Origin: an uncultured Collinsella sp.
GTDB lineage: Bacteria > Actinomycetota > Coriobacteriia > Coriobacteriales > Coriobacteriaceae
Length of the DNA stretch: 32,091 bases
Direction of reading: 5' to 3'
NCBI GenBank assembly: GCA_937943045.1
Contig: CALEBN010000004.1
Location: 1 to 32,091 of the forward strand
A program made the translations under genes and the position numbers. A model generated the notes under the pieces. It did not search any database. It saw nothing but the letters and a program-made list of their open reading frames with translations, and was not told the DNA's origin. Shown piece by piece: positions 1 through 8,787 of the stretch. Every line of letters starts with the position of its first letter. The first letter of the stretch is position 1.

Positions 1-21
1 GAAAGCACTTAATGTGCTTTC
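1..21. other. small hairpin at window edge
   Basis: GAAAGCAC and GTGCTTTC form a perfect 8-bp stem around a 5-base loop. It could be the terminator of a gene to the left of the window, but no run of T follows it on the + strand, so this is uncertain. Confidence 0.3.
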
Positions 22-272
22 CGTCTTGCGCAGGACTGTAGAGCAGCAAACTTAACCCGCCCCGGCCCCCGATGGCCCCAGACCGACGGGATAGACCGGT
101 TCAGATGGGGCTTTGATGCATGGGTGGTCTGTTGGTGGGCAAATGGGTATCATACTGTGGTTACTGCATCGACTCTGTGATGCATGTTTGTACGTTCCCG
201 GCGGTCGGTTTGCCAGAAGCGCCCCGTCGGTTGTTCCAGACCCGTTTCGAAGAAAGGAAACCACACGAACCT
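22..272. other. leader / intergenic region before RNase J
   Basis: About 250 bases without a convincing gene. Two small structures are visible. GCCCCA (75-80) can pair with TGGGGC (106-111), followed by TTT. TGCATC (165-170) can pair with GATGCA (179-184). The octamer GATGCATG occurs twice (115-122 and 179-186). The RNase J frame stays open upstream to 120, but the protein there resembles no family N-terminus. I could not assign a clear promoter. Confidence 0.4.
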
Positions 273-1943
273 ATGGCAGCTAAAAAATCATCTCCCTTGA
301 AGATCATTCCGCTCGGCGGCCTTGACGGCATCGGCAAGAACATGACGGTCTTCGAGTGCGGCGACGACATGGTGCTCGTCGACGCCGGCCTCATGTTCCC
401 CGACGACTCCCAGCCCGGTATCGACCTGGTGCTTCCCGACTACACCTATGTCCTGGAGAACGAGGAGAAGCTCCGCGGCATCGTCGTCACCCACGGCCAC
501 GAGGACCACACCGGTTCGCTTCCGTACCTGCTGCAGGACCTCAACAACAAGGTGCCCATCTTCTCGAGCAAGCTGACGCTCGGTTTTATCGAGGGTAAGC
601 TCTCCGAGTTCCGCATTCGCGCGCCCAAGTTCCGTGAGGTCAAGGGCGGCAGCCACGTCAATCTCGGTGGCATCTCGCTCGACTTCTTCTCCATGACGCA
701 CTCCATTCCGGGTGCTTTGGGCGTGTTTATTCGCACCAACCAGGGCACCGTTATGCACACGGGCGACTTTAAGCTCGACCAGACGCCCATCGACGGCGTC
801 ACGCCCGACTATGCCGCCATCAGCCGCTTTGCCAAGCAGGGCATCGACCTGCTGCTTTCCGACTCCACCAACGCCACGGTTCCTGGCTTTACCAAGTCCG
901 AGGCCGAGGTCGGCCCCAACCTGCTGCACGCCATCAAGAACGCGCCGGGCCGCGTGTTCGTCGCGTCGTTCTCGAGCCACATCCATCGCCTGCAGCAGAT
1001 CTGCGATGCCGCCCGCAAGTGTGGCCGCAAGGTCGTCGTGACCGGACGTTCCATGCTCACCAACACCCGCGTGGCGCGTGAGCTTGGCTATCTCAACATC
1101 GACGATGCCGATATCATCGATGCCTTCGATATCGATAACCTGCCCGACGATAAGATCGTCGTCATGTGCACCGGTTCTCAGGGCGAGCCGCTGTCGGCCC
1201 TGTCCCGCATGGCCAACGGCGAGCACAAGACGCTTTCTATCCACGAGGGCGATACCGTCATCCTCTCGGCAACTCCCGTTCCCGGCAACGAGAAGGCAGT
1301 TCAGCAGGTCGTCAACAGCCTGGCCAAGCTTGGCTGCGACGTCTGGGATAAGTCCCGTGCCCTCGTCCATGTCTCGGGCCATGGCAGCCAGGAGGAGCTC
1401 AAGCTTCTGATGGCCATGGCCAAGCCCACCTACTTTATGCCGGTTCACGGCGAAGCCGTGCATCTGCGCGCCCATGCCCAGCTTGCCCGTAAGATGGGCA
1501 TCAAGGACGATCACATCTTTATCCTTGATAACGGCGACACGCTCGAGATGCGTGGCGGTATCGTCAAACGCGGTGCGCCCGTCGAGTCCGGCGTCGTTTA
1601 TGTCGACGGTCTGCGCATCGGCGACACCGACCCCATCGTCCTTCGCGATCGCCAAAAGCTCGCCAACGACGGTATGGTCACGGCTGTTGCCATCGTCTCG
1701 CTCAAGCACAAGAAGATCGAGGCTATCGAGTTCTCGGGCCGCGGCGTTTCGTTTGCCATCGACGACCAGTTCTCCGAGGATGCCTCCGCAGCCATCATGA
1801 AGACGATCGAGAAGGGCAAGTTTAGCTTTACCAGTAGCGGCTCCGATGCCATTCGCAAGGCCGTGCGCGATTCGCTCTCCAACTTTATCTGGAGCCGCAC
1901 GCGCACCCGTCCGATGATCATCCCAGTCGTCATGGAGGTTTAG
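273..1943 (+). CDS. rnj: ribonuclease J
   Basis: A 556-residue metallo-beta-lactamase/beta-CASP ribonuclease acting in mRNA decay and 5' processing of RNA in the cytoplasm. The zinc-binding HxHxDH motif is at H74-G-H76-E-D78-H79, the same numbering as in Bacillus RNase J1. Further features are the MHTGDFKLD segment, the SDSTNA motif and the late GHGS and PVHGE motifs of the beta-CASP and C-terminal metal-binding parts. The length matches the family (about 555). The start at 273 gives MAAKKSSPLK, with AAAGGA about 14 bases upstream, which is longer than ideal. An in-frame ATG at 120 would add 51 residues of unrelated sequence and is disfavoured. The ribosome-binding site of ftsK lies inside its last codons, so the two genes are probably co-transcribed. 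RNase Y is also encoded in this window. Confidence 0.96.
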   Translation: MAAKKSSPLKIIPLGGLDGIGKNMTVFECGDDMVLVDAGLMFPDDSQPGIDLVLPDYTYVLENEEKLRGIVVTHGHEDHTGSLPYLLQDLNNKVPIFSSKLTLGFIEGKLSEFRIRAPKFREVKGGSHVNLGGISLDFFSMTHSIPGALGVFIRTNQGTVMHTGDFKLDQTPIDGVTPDYAAISRFAKQGIDLLLSDSTNATVPGFTKSEAEVGPNLLHAIKNAPGRVFVASFSSHIHRLQQICDAARKCGRKVVVTGRSMLTNTRVARELGYLNIDDADIIDAFDIDNLPDDKIVVMCTGSQGEPLSALSRMANGEHKTLSIHEGDTVILSATPVPGNEKAVQQVVNSLAKLGCDVWDKSRALVHVSGHGSQEELKLLMAMAKPTYFMPVHGEAVHLRAHAQLARKMGIKDDHIFILDNGDTLEMRGGIVKRGAPVESGVVYVDGLRIGDTDPIVLRDRQKLANDGMVTAVAIVSLKHKKIEAIEFSGRGVSFAIDDQFSEDASAAIMKTIEKGKFSFTSSGSDAIRKAVRDSLSNFIWSRTRTRPMIIPVVMEV

Positions 1944-1944
1944 T

Positions 1945-4722
1945 TTGGCGCGCGGATCTGCACAAAACGCCAAAGGCAACAAATCCAACAACCAACCGGC
2001 ATCTGCTAAGGGTGCCGGTTCCCATCTGCGTGCCAATAAGGGCCACGAGTCCGAGTTCGATGAGTTCGAACCCCTGGTCGAGCCTTCGGCCAATCGCGAT
2101 ATCGCCGGCGTTATCATTGCCGTTTTGGCGATTGCGTCCTTCATTGCCGTGATTTCTCCGGCAACGGCACCCGTGACAGCTGCGGTTGCCGGTTTCTATC
2201 ACCTCGGCTTTGGTCTGGGCGCCTACGTGCTGCCGATCGTCATCTTGCTGTTTGCCGCCACGCTCTTTTTGGGTGAGGACTCGCCGCTCAACATTCGCTC
2301 GGTCGCGGGTGGTGCCGTGGTCTTTGTGGCCATTGTTTCTATCCTATCGTTGATGGTTCCGGGTACGACCGACTCGTGCGACCTCATGTTTACGCCGCAG
2401 AACCTTTCCGCCTCGGGCGGCTACATTGGCGCCTTTATCGCAAGTGCCTTGCAAAACGCCCTGGGTAAACCTATCGCTATGGTTGTCTTGCTGGGCCTTG
2501 TCGTCGTTGGCCTGGTCATCATTGGCTTTTCGGTGGGTGGCGTTTTGCGCTCCGCACGTGATCGCGCTGCCGATTTTGCCGAGCGCCGTCGTGCCGATGT
2601 CAACGCGAGCCCGTGGGGCGATGAAGAGGCCCTGTCGGTTCCCGGCGTTGCCCGTCCGCACCTGAGCATTCTGCGCCAGAAGGGGGCTGACGCCGCGGTG
2701 ACCACGTTCATGGGTGGCGATGCCGACCCGGTTTTGGATGACGACGAGGACGATGACCCGTTTGTCGACGTGTCCGAGGCCGTGGAGGCCGAGCGCGCCA
2801 AGACCACGCTGCTGCCGCGTCGCCATGCCAAGAAGGGCAAGGCCGCGCCCAAGCTCAACACGAGCGAGCCTGACCCGTCTTGGTCCGATAGCGAAATTGA
2901 ACTCACTGAGGGCGATGACGATTACGACGAGGCTCCGCTCGAGACCGCCAAGACCACCTTGCTGCCGCGTCGCCGCGCCAACGCAGGACAGGTCACCGGA
3001 CAGTTTTCGATGGAAGACGACCCGGACAAGGCTGACGAGTCAGAGCCGCCATTTGCCGTGAATCCCGTTTCGGCAGCTCCGCAGATCCCTGACTTCCTAA
3101 AGCATCCCAAGGTTTCCGATGCCTCCGCCCCCACGGCTTCCGCTGCTCCTGTTGCAGCCACCGATGGGGGAGCGGACGGTACCACTGTCGATGCCGAGGG
3201 CGACCAAGAGGACGGTCTCAAGCTCCCGCCGCTCGAAATCCTGCATGCCAACCCACAGTCGGCGTCCTCCGCGTCTTCTGACAAGGAGCTGGAACAGACT
3301 GCCGAGTCGTTGCAGTCCACCTTGCTTGAGTTTGGCCGTAGCGCCCGCGTCGTCGGCTGGATTGCCGGCCCCACGGTCACGACTTTTAAGCTGCAGCCCG
3401 GTGAGGGCGAGCGCGTGAGCAAGATCTCGAGTCTCGAGGACGATATCGCGCTTTCGCTTGCCGCCCAGTCGGTGCGCATCTTTGCGCCGATCCCCGGCAC
3501 CTCGCTCGTTGGTATCGAGATTCCCAATCGCAAGCGTCAGAACGTCAACCTAGGCGACGTGCTTCCCTATGTGAAGGGCGGTCCGCTCGAGCTTGCCATC
3601 GGTCGCGATGCCGAGGGCACGCCGGTTGTCGCCGACCTCGCCAAGATGCCCCACCTGCTTATCGCCGGTACCACCGGTTCCGGTAAGTCGGTCATGATCA
3701 ACTCCATCATCACGACCTTGCTCATGCGCGCCCTTCCCGAGGACGTTCGCCTGATCATGGTCGACCCCAAGCGCGTCGAGCTTGCAGGCTATAACGGTCT
3801 GCCGCATCTCTATGTGCCCGTGGTGACCGAGCCCAAGCAGGCTGCTAGTGCGCTGCAATGGGCCGTGTCCGAGATGGAGCGTCGCCTGAAGGTCTTCGAG
3901 CGCCTCAACGTTCGCAAGATCTCGACCTACAACGAAAAGCAGGCCGCCGGCGAGTTTGAGCATTACGATAACCCGCCGCAAAAGATGCCCTATCTGGTCA
4001 TCATCATCGACGAGCTTTCGGACCTGATGATGGTCGCCGGCAAGGATGTCGAGGCCTCGATCGTCCGTATCGCCCAGCTGGGCCGTGCCGCCGGTATTCA
4101 CCTTATCGTGGCTACGCAGCGCCCCAGCTCCAACGTGGTGACGGGCCTTATTAAGGCCAACATCACCAACCGTATCGCCTTTAACGTGGCTACGGGCATC
4201 GATTCCCGCGTCATTATCGACCAGATGGGCGCCGAAAAGCTCACCGGTTTGGGCGACATGCTGTTCTCCAAGGTCGACTGGGGCAAGCCCCGCCGTATCC
4301 AGGGCTGTTTTGTCTCGGACGACGAGATCAACGAGATCGTCGAGTTCGTTAAGTCGCAAAGCGAGCCCGACTACCACGAGGAGATTCTGTCTGCCGTGGC
4401 GCCTGCTTCCATGTCCATGGCTGGTGGCGGCATTGTTCGCACGGGCGTTGCCGAACCGCAAGATGACGACCCGCTTATCTGGGAGGCCGCCCATATTGTG
4501 GTGGAATCGCAGCTGGGCTCCACATCTGGGCTGCAACGCCGCCTCAAGGTTGGCTATGCGCGCGCCGGGCGTATTATGGACATGCTGGAAGAAAAGGGTG
4601 TCGTCGGCCCGCCCGATGGTTCCAAGCCGCGCGAGGTCTTGCTGGACGAGGAGGGGCTCGCCGCGTTGGAGTCTGTCGACGCCGAGATGGCACATGAAGA
4701 TCGTGAGTTTGGAGGATTCTGA
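1945..4722 (+). CDS. ftsK: FtsK/SpoIIIE-type DNA translocase
   Basis: A 925-residue septal DNA pump that moves chromosome ends out of the closing division site. About four membrane helices lie in the first 200 residues (near 53-73, 92-108, 119-139 and 177-197). A long acidic, Ala/Pro-rich linker of about 270 residues follows, then the motor domain. Walker A GTTGSGKS is at 575-582 and Walker B ends in DE at 689-690. A winged-helix gamma domain, which in this family reads the KOPS/SRS guide sequences, occupies about 843-905. The linker carries the motif AKTTLLPRR twice. Start is TTG at 1945, one base after the RNase J stop, with GGAGG at 1934-1938 inside the RNase J gene. The stop overlaps the next ATG by one base (TGATG). 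Confidence 0.96.
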   Translation: MARGSAQNAKGNKSNNQPASAKGAGSHLRANKGHESEFDEFEPLVEPSANRDIAGVIIAVLAIASFIAVISPATAPVTAAVAGFYHLGFGLGAYVLPIVILLFAATLFLGEDSPLNIRSVAGGAVVFVAIVSILSLMVPGTTDSCDLMFTPQNLSASGGYIGAFIASALQNALGKPIAMVVLLGLVVVGLVIIGFSVGGVLRSARDRAADFAERRRADVNASPWGDEEALSVPGVARPHLSILRQKGADAAVTTFMGGDADPVLDDDEDDDPFVDVSEAVEAERAKTTLLPRRHAKKGKAAPKLNTSEPDPSWSDSEIELTEGDDDYDEAPLETAKTTLLPRRRANAGQVTGQFSMEDDPDKADESEPPFAVNPVSAAPQIPDFLKHPKVSDASAPTASAAPVAATDGGADGTTVDAEGDQEDGLKLPPLEILHANPQSASSASSDKELEQTAESLQSTLLEFGRSARVVGWIAGPTVTTFKLQPGEGERVSKISSLEDDIALSLAAQSVRIFAPIPGTSLVGIEIPNRKRQNVNLGDVLPYVKGGPLELAIGRDAEGTPVVADLAKMPHLLIAGTTGSGKSVMINSIITTLLMRALPEDVRLIMVDPKRVELAGYNGLPHLYVPVVTEPKQAASALQWAVSEMERRLKVFERLNVRKISTYNEKQAAGEFEHYDNPPQKMPYLVIIIDELSDLMMVAGKDVEASIVRIAQLGRAAGIHLIVATQRPSSNVVTGLIKANITNRIAFNVATGIDSRVIIDQMGAEKLTGLGDMLFSKVDWGKPRRIQGCFVSDDEINEIVEFVKSQSEPDYHEEILSAVAPASMSMAGGGIVRTGVAEPQDDDPLIWEAAHIVVESQLGSTSGLQRRLKVGYARAGRIMDMLEEKGVVGPPDGSKPREVLLDEEGLAALESVDAEMAHEDREFGGF

Positions 4723-6236
4723 TGGCTGCACGCTTTGGTGACATGCTGCTCGAGCAGCGTCGCCGGATGGGCCTTTCCATCCAGCAGGTCGCCAACACCA
4801 TCAAAATCAGGCCGCAGATCATCGAGTTTTTCGAGACCGGTAACTTTGCATCGATGCCCCCGCGCGGCTATGCGCAGGGCATGATTTCGAGCTATGCACG
4901 CTTTTTGGGGCTTAACCCTCGCGAGGTCGTCAACGCTTATTTTGATGACCTCATGGCATATGAACGCGAGACCTCGCAGCGGGGCGGTCGTTTTCAGGAT
5001 GCTGCCGGCTACGTTAACTCGCGTTCGTCGGTCGATAACGGACGCTTTCTGATGGTTCAGGGTGGTCGCTCGACGCGGTATGGCCAGCGCCCTCCGCAGG
5101 CGGGCTATATCACCGAGACGGGCTCCAGCGAGGAGATTCGTTCTCAGCGAGATCGCTTCCGCAGTACGCCCATGCCGGATGACCGTGCGCTTCCCGCCGC
5201 TCGCGGGTTGAGTCGCGATCCCCGCGCCGGTTACGGCGACGGTGGCTACTCCGGTCGTGGTTATCGCGGAGTTTCTGCCGGGCGTTCCCACGGTGGATAT
5301 GCCGACGCCGATACCACGCAGGTGACGCCGCGCCTCCGTTCGCAGTCGCAGCCTTACGGTCAGCGCTCTTCGGCGCCTCGCTCTGGCCAGCGTGGCTATC
5401 AGAACCGTGGCGAGCTTGCGCCGCGTTCGGGCCAGCGCGGCTCGCAGAGCCACGGCGGCTATCGTGGTCGTCCCGATAGCAGTCGCGCCCGCATGCCGCA
5501 GGGGAATGGCCGTGGCGGCTCCAGTCGCGCACGCAGCGGCGGGCGCGACTCCCAGAACAACGGACTCGATCCGCGTGTCGTTTACGCTGGCATCGGTGCT
5601 GTTGCGCTGCTGCTGATTTTGCTCATCGTGGTTCTCTTGCGTGGCTGCGGCTCTTCTGCACCCGAGTCGACGCCCGAGACGCCCGCGGCCACCAAGACGA
5701 CGACCAAGAAGTCTTCCAAGAAGACCGAATCTGTTGACGAGGATGAAGGCACCGACGAGGCGACGGATTCTGCCGATTCCGATGCCGCCAAGGCGAACGC
5801 GAAAAAGAAAGAGGACGAGGTCATCAAGGTCAAGGTCTCCGTTGCCAAGGGCAAGACCGCCTGGATCGAGGTCAAGGTCGACGGTAAATCGGTCTTTGGC
5901 GCCCAGGCAACCGGTCCCTTTGAGCAGGAGTACACGCCCGAGTCCTCGATCGAGATCACCACGTCCAAGCCCTCCGATGTTACGGTTACCAAGAACGGTG
6001 AAAAGGTTCGCTACGACACCAAGACATCGGGCGTGGCGCGCGTGACCATTACCGTTCCCAAGAAGGAGACCACTGACTCCGAAGACGGCGAGAGTGCCGA
6101 CGGCACCGATACTGCAGACGGCACCGACCCCCAGTCTACCGACGGCACCGACGCCCAATCTGCCGACGGCACCGACACGGCATCCGATGGCCAGACAGCA
6201 AACGATTCAGATGACTATTCGTACGACAGCTACTAA
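4722..6236 (+). CDS. RodZ-like helix-turn-helix membrane protein
   Basis: 504 residues. The N-terminal 70 or so form a RodZ-type HTH with the typical PPRGYAQGMISSYARFLGL segment. One membrane helix is at about 287-309, and a Lys-rich then beta-rich C-terminal domain (about 365-448) resembles the RodZ periplasmic DUF4115 domain. RodZ links the MreB cytoskeleton to the wall synthesis machinery in rods; no mreB is in this window, so the role is inferred from the fold and from its coupling to ftsK. The linker at about 90-285 is unusually rich in Arg, Gly, Ser, Tyr and Gln, and the tail ends in four DGTD units. It starts on the ATG overlapping the ftsK stop, so translation is likely coupled. Confidence 0.8.
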   Translation: MAARFGDMLLEQRRRMGLSIQQVANTIKIRPQIIEFFETGNFASMPPRGYAQGMISSYARFLGLNPREVVNAYFDDLMAYERETSQRGGRFQDAAGYVNSRSSVDNGRFLMVQGGRSTRYGQRPPQAGYITETGSSEEIRSQRDRFRSTPMPDDRALPAARGLSRDPRAGYGDGGYSGRGYRGVSAGRSHGGYADADTTQVTPRLRSQSQPYGQRSSAPRSGQRGYQNRGELAPRSGQRGSQSHGGYRGRPDSSRARMPQGNGRGGSSRARSGGRDSQNNGLDPRVVYAGIGAVALLLILLIVVLLRGCGSSAPESTPETPAATKTTTKKSSKKTESVDEDEGTDEATDSADSDAAKANAKKKEDEVIKVKVSVAKGKTAWIEVKVDGKSVFGAQATGPFEQEYTPESSIEITTSKPSDVTVTKNGEKVRYDTKTSGVARVTITVPKKETTDSEDGESADGTDTADGTDPQSTDGTDAQSADGTDTASDGQTANDSDDYSYDSY

Positions 6237-6262
6237 GGCTCCCCGTACCGAAAGGAAGAACC

Positions 6263-6760
6263 ATGGCTAAAGATTCCAGCTTCGACGTTGTGTCCGAGGT
6301 CAATATGCAGGAGGTCGATAACGCCTTCCAACAGACCACCCGCGAGATCTCTCAGCGCTATGACCTCAAGGACTCCGGCGCCACCATCGAGCTTTCGAAG
6401 GGCGACAAGCTCTTTACGATCAATGCCCCGGCCGATTTTGTCTCCAAGCAGATCATCGACGTGTTGAGCTCTAAGCTCATCAAGCGCGGCATCGACCTCA
6501 AGGCTGTCTCTTGGGACGCGCCGCAGGCGGCTTCGGGCGGTACCGTGCGCGTGCTCGGTCATATCGTCGAGGGCATTGACCAGGCGACCGCCAAGAAGAT
6601 CAATAAGGACATCAAGGATCAAAAGCTCAAGGTCAAGGTGACCATCGAGGCCGATAAGCTGCGCGTTACCTCGGCCTCTAAGGATGCGCTTCAGACGGTG
6701 ATTCAGTTCCTGCGCGACCAGGACTACGGCCAGCCGCTGCAGTTTACCAACTATCGCTAA
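6263..6760 (+). CDS. YajQ family nucleotide-binding protein
   Basis: 165 residues, the usual YajQ length, with the family's N-terminal DSSFDVVSEVNMQEVDNAF segment and the DLKDSGATIEL and KVKVTIEADKLRVTS blocks. YajQ proteins have two ferredoxin-like folds. Some bind cyclic di-GMP and act as effectors, while others were described as binding tRNA, ATP or GTP, so the ligand here is unknown. The ribosome-binding site AAAGGAAG (6251-6258) is well placed. It sits 26 bases behind the RodZ-like gene and 26 bases before rimO, consistent with one operon. Confidence 0.92.
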   Translation: MAKDSSFDVVSEVNMQEVDNAFQQTTREISQRYDLKDSGATIELSKGDKLFTINAPADFVSKQIIDVLSSKLIKRGIDLKAVSWDAPQAASGGTVRVLGHIVEGIDQATAKKINKDIKDQKLKVKVTIEADKLRVTSASKDALQTVIQFLRDQDYGQPLQFTNYR

Positions 6761-6786
6761 TTAACTCGAAAGGACCGCTCTCCAAC

Positions 6787-8136
6787 ATGGATACTCCGTT
6801 GGGTTCTGTACTCTATATCACGCTTGGCTGCGCCAAGAACGAGGTCGATACCGACCGCATGCGTTCTCTTTTGACCGCTGCGGGCTACGAGGAGGCATTC
6901 AATCCGCAGGATGCCGATATCGCCATCGTCAACACGTGCTCGTTTCTCGCCTCGGCGACGTCCGAGAGCATCGAGACCACGCTCGAGCTCGCTAACGAGG
7001 TGCAGGACGGCGTTCGCGCCTGCCCCATCGTCATGTGCGGTTGCGTGCCGTCTCGTTACGGCGACGACCTGCCCGACGAGCTTCCCGAGGTCGCGGCCTT
7101 TGTGAAGGCCGATGAGGAAGACGGTATCGTCTCTGTCATCGATGGCGTACTGGGCGTGGAGCGCGAGATCGCGGCCTATATCCCGCAGGTCAAGCGTACC
7201 GTCGAGGGCGCCGTTGCCTACGTCAAGATTTCCGATGGCTGTAATCGTTTTTGCAGCTTCTGCATGATCCCCTACATTCGCGGTCGCTATCATTCGCGTA
7301 GTGCCGAGAGCATTATCTCCGAGGTGCGCGACCTGGTTGCCGGCGGCGTACGCGAGATCGTGCTGATCGGCCAGGACACGGGCATTTGGGGCACCGACTT
7401 TGCCGACGAGGACGTCGCCGAGGGCTCGCCGCGCAATCTGGCGCAGTTGCTGCGTGCCGTCGCCGAGGCCGTGCGCCCGCACAACGTCTGGGTCCGCGTG
7501 CTCTATCTGCAGCCTGAGGGCATGACCGACGAGCTTATCGAGACGATTCGCGATACGCCCGAGGTGCTTCCCTATATCGATATCCCCGTGCAGCACTGCG
7601 ACGCGCGCATCCTCAAGGCCATGCGTCGCTCCGGTTCGCGCCAGGAGCTCGAGGATCTGTTCCGCGACCTTCGCGAGCGCATCCCCGGCATCGTGATTCG
7701 CTCCACGGCCATGGTCGGCTTCCCGACCGAGTCCGACGAAGAGTTCCGCGACCTTATCGACTTTATGGACACCGTTGGCTTTGACTACACGAGCGTTTTC
7801 GCCTACTCGCGTGAGGAGGGCAGCCTGGCCGCCAAGATGGAAGGCCAGGTCGATGAGGAGGTTAAGCTCGAGCGCGCCCAGGAGGCCATGGATCTGGCCG
7901 AGTCGCTCGGTTTTGCCGCCACGGCAGCCCATGTGGGTGAGCGCGCCCAGGTGATCGTCGATGGCATCGAGGAGACCGAGGACGGCGCCGAGCTGATCGG
8001 TCACGCCTGGTTCCAGGCGCCCGATTCCGATGGCGCGGTGCATCTGGACGCCAGCGAGGCGTCCGTGGGCGATATTCTGACTGTCGAGTTTACCGATAGC
8101 TTCTGCTATGAGCTTATCGGTCATGTTGTGGAGTAG
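6787..8136 (+). CDS. rimO: ribosomal protein S12 methylthiotransferase RimO
   Basis: 449 residues. A radical-SAM enzyme that adds a methylthio group to an aspartate of ribosomal protein S12 (Asp88 in E. coli). The N-terminal MTTase domain has the three cluster cysteines C15 (LGCAKN), C51 (NTCSF) and C86 (CGCV). The radical-SAM motif is C152-x3-C156-x2-C159 in DGCNRFCSFCMIPYIRGR. A C-terminal TRAM domain follows. The LGCAKNEVDT and PYIDIPVQHC segments identify RimO rather than MiaB, which has its own gene at 14791. A good site GAAAGGA precedes the ATG. pgsA follows nine bases after the stop. Confidence 0.95.
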   Translation: MDTPLGSVLYITLGCAKNEVDTDRMRSLLTAAGYEEAFNPQDADIAIVNTCSFLASATSESIETTLELANEVQDGVRACPIVMCGCVPSRYGDDLPDELPEVAAFVKADEEDGIVSVIDGVLGVEREIAAYIPQVKRTVEGAVAYVKISDGCNRFCSFCMIPYIRGRYHSRSAESIISEVRDLVAGGVREIVLIGQDTGIWGTDFADEDVAEGSPRNLAQLLRAVAEAVRPHNVWVRVLYLQPEGMTDELIETIRDTPEVLPYIDIPVQHCDARILKAMRRSGSRQELEDLFRDLRERIPGIVIRSTAMVGFPTESDEEFRDLIDFMDTVGFDYTSVFAYSREEGSLAAKMEGQVDEEVKLERAQEAMDLAESLGFAATAAHVGERAQVIVDGIEETEDGAELIGHAWFQAPDSDGAVHLDASEASVGDILTVEFTDSFCYELIGHVVE

Positions 8137-8145
8137 GAGAGCGTC

Positions 8146-8784
8146 GTGGCAAACGAGAGTAATAAGGAACTGACGAGTGTTTGGACGCCCGCCAACATCG
8201 TGACGTGCGTTCGCATCGTCTTTATCCCGGTGTTCATGATCGTCTCGGCCCTGTCTCACGCGAGCGTTGCCGGTACGGACTGGAGCACCTTCGACGGCCC
8301 GCTCGCCGCCGCTGCCTTCATTCTGTATGTGATCCTGTCGTGCACTGATAAGGTCGACGGCTATCTGGCGCGCTCGCGCAACGAGATCACTGATTTCGGC
8401 AAGTTCTTGGACCCCATCGCCGATAAGCTGCTCGTGTTTTCGGCCCTGCTGCTGTTCCTTGATTTTGGCGCGGTGACCGTGTGGTCCGTGTTCATCATCC
8501 TGTTCCGTGAGCTGCTGGTGAGCGCCCTTCGCATGGTCGCGAGTGCTGCCGGTGTAGTCGTTGCCGCCGATAAGCTCGGCAAGTACAAGACGGCGACCAC
8601 GATGGTCTCCATCTGCGGCTATCTGTGCGTCTTTGCGATGGCCGGCCTTCAGCTGGGGCCGGTGTCGCTGCTGCTCGGTGTCTATTCGGTGTCGCGCTTC
8701 CTGTACGTCATCGCCGTGATTTTGACCATTGTCTCGGGCGCCCAGTACTTCTGGAACTGTCGCAAGATCGTCTTTTCGGTCTAG
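8146..8784 (+). CDS. pgsA: CDP-diacylglycerol-glycerol-3-phosphate 3-phosphatidyltransferase
   Basis: 212-residue integral membrane enzyme making phosphatidylglycerol phosphate from CDP-diacylglycerol and glycerol-3-phosphate. The CDP-alcohol phosphotransferase signature is complete: D68-x2-D71-G72-x2-A75-R76-x8-G85-x3-D89-x3-D93. Hydrophobic helices surround it. The GTG start follows GGAGAG. Its place between rimO and cinA/recA matches the widespread Gram-positive order, which supports the PgsA assignment over other family members. A second enzyme of the same family is at 29147-29851. Confidence 0.92.
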   Translation: MANESNKELTSVWTPANIVTCVRIVFIPVFMIVSALSHASVAGTDWSTFDGPLAAAAFILYVILSCTDKVDGYLARSRNEITDFGKFLDPIADKLLVFSALLLFLDFGAVTVWSVFIILFRELLVSALRMVASAAGVVVAADKLGKYKTATTMVSICGYLCVFAMAGLQLGPVSLLLGVYSVSRFLYVIAVILTIVSGAQYFWNCRKIVFSV

Positions 8785-8787
8785 GTC

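Noticed and set aside
120..272. N-terminal extension of RNase J from ATG 120
   Set aside because: The extra 51 residues do not resemble RNase J, and the ATG at 273 gives the normal length and N-terminus with H74/H76 numbering as in known enzymes.
288..2144. Long minus-strand open frame opposite RNase J
   Set aside because: No recognised domain and a low-complexity, Asp/Leu/Gly-rich antisense look; RNase J and FtsK on the + strand explain the codon pattern.
4554..6158. 534-codon minus-strand open frame
   Set aside because: Antisense of the RodZ-like gene with Arg/Gly/Leu-rich composition and no domain.
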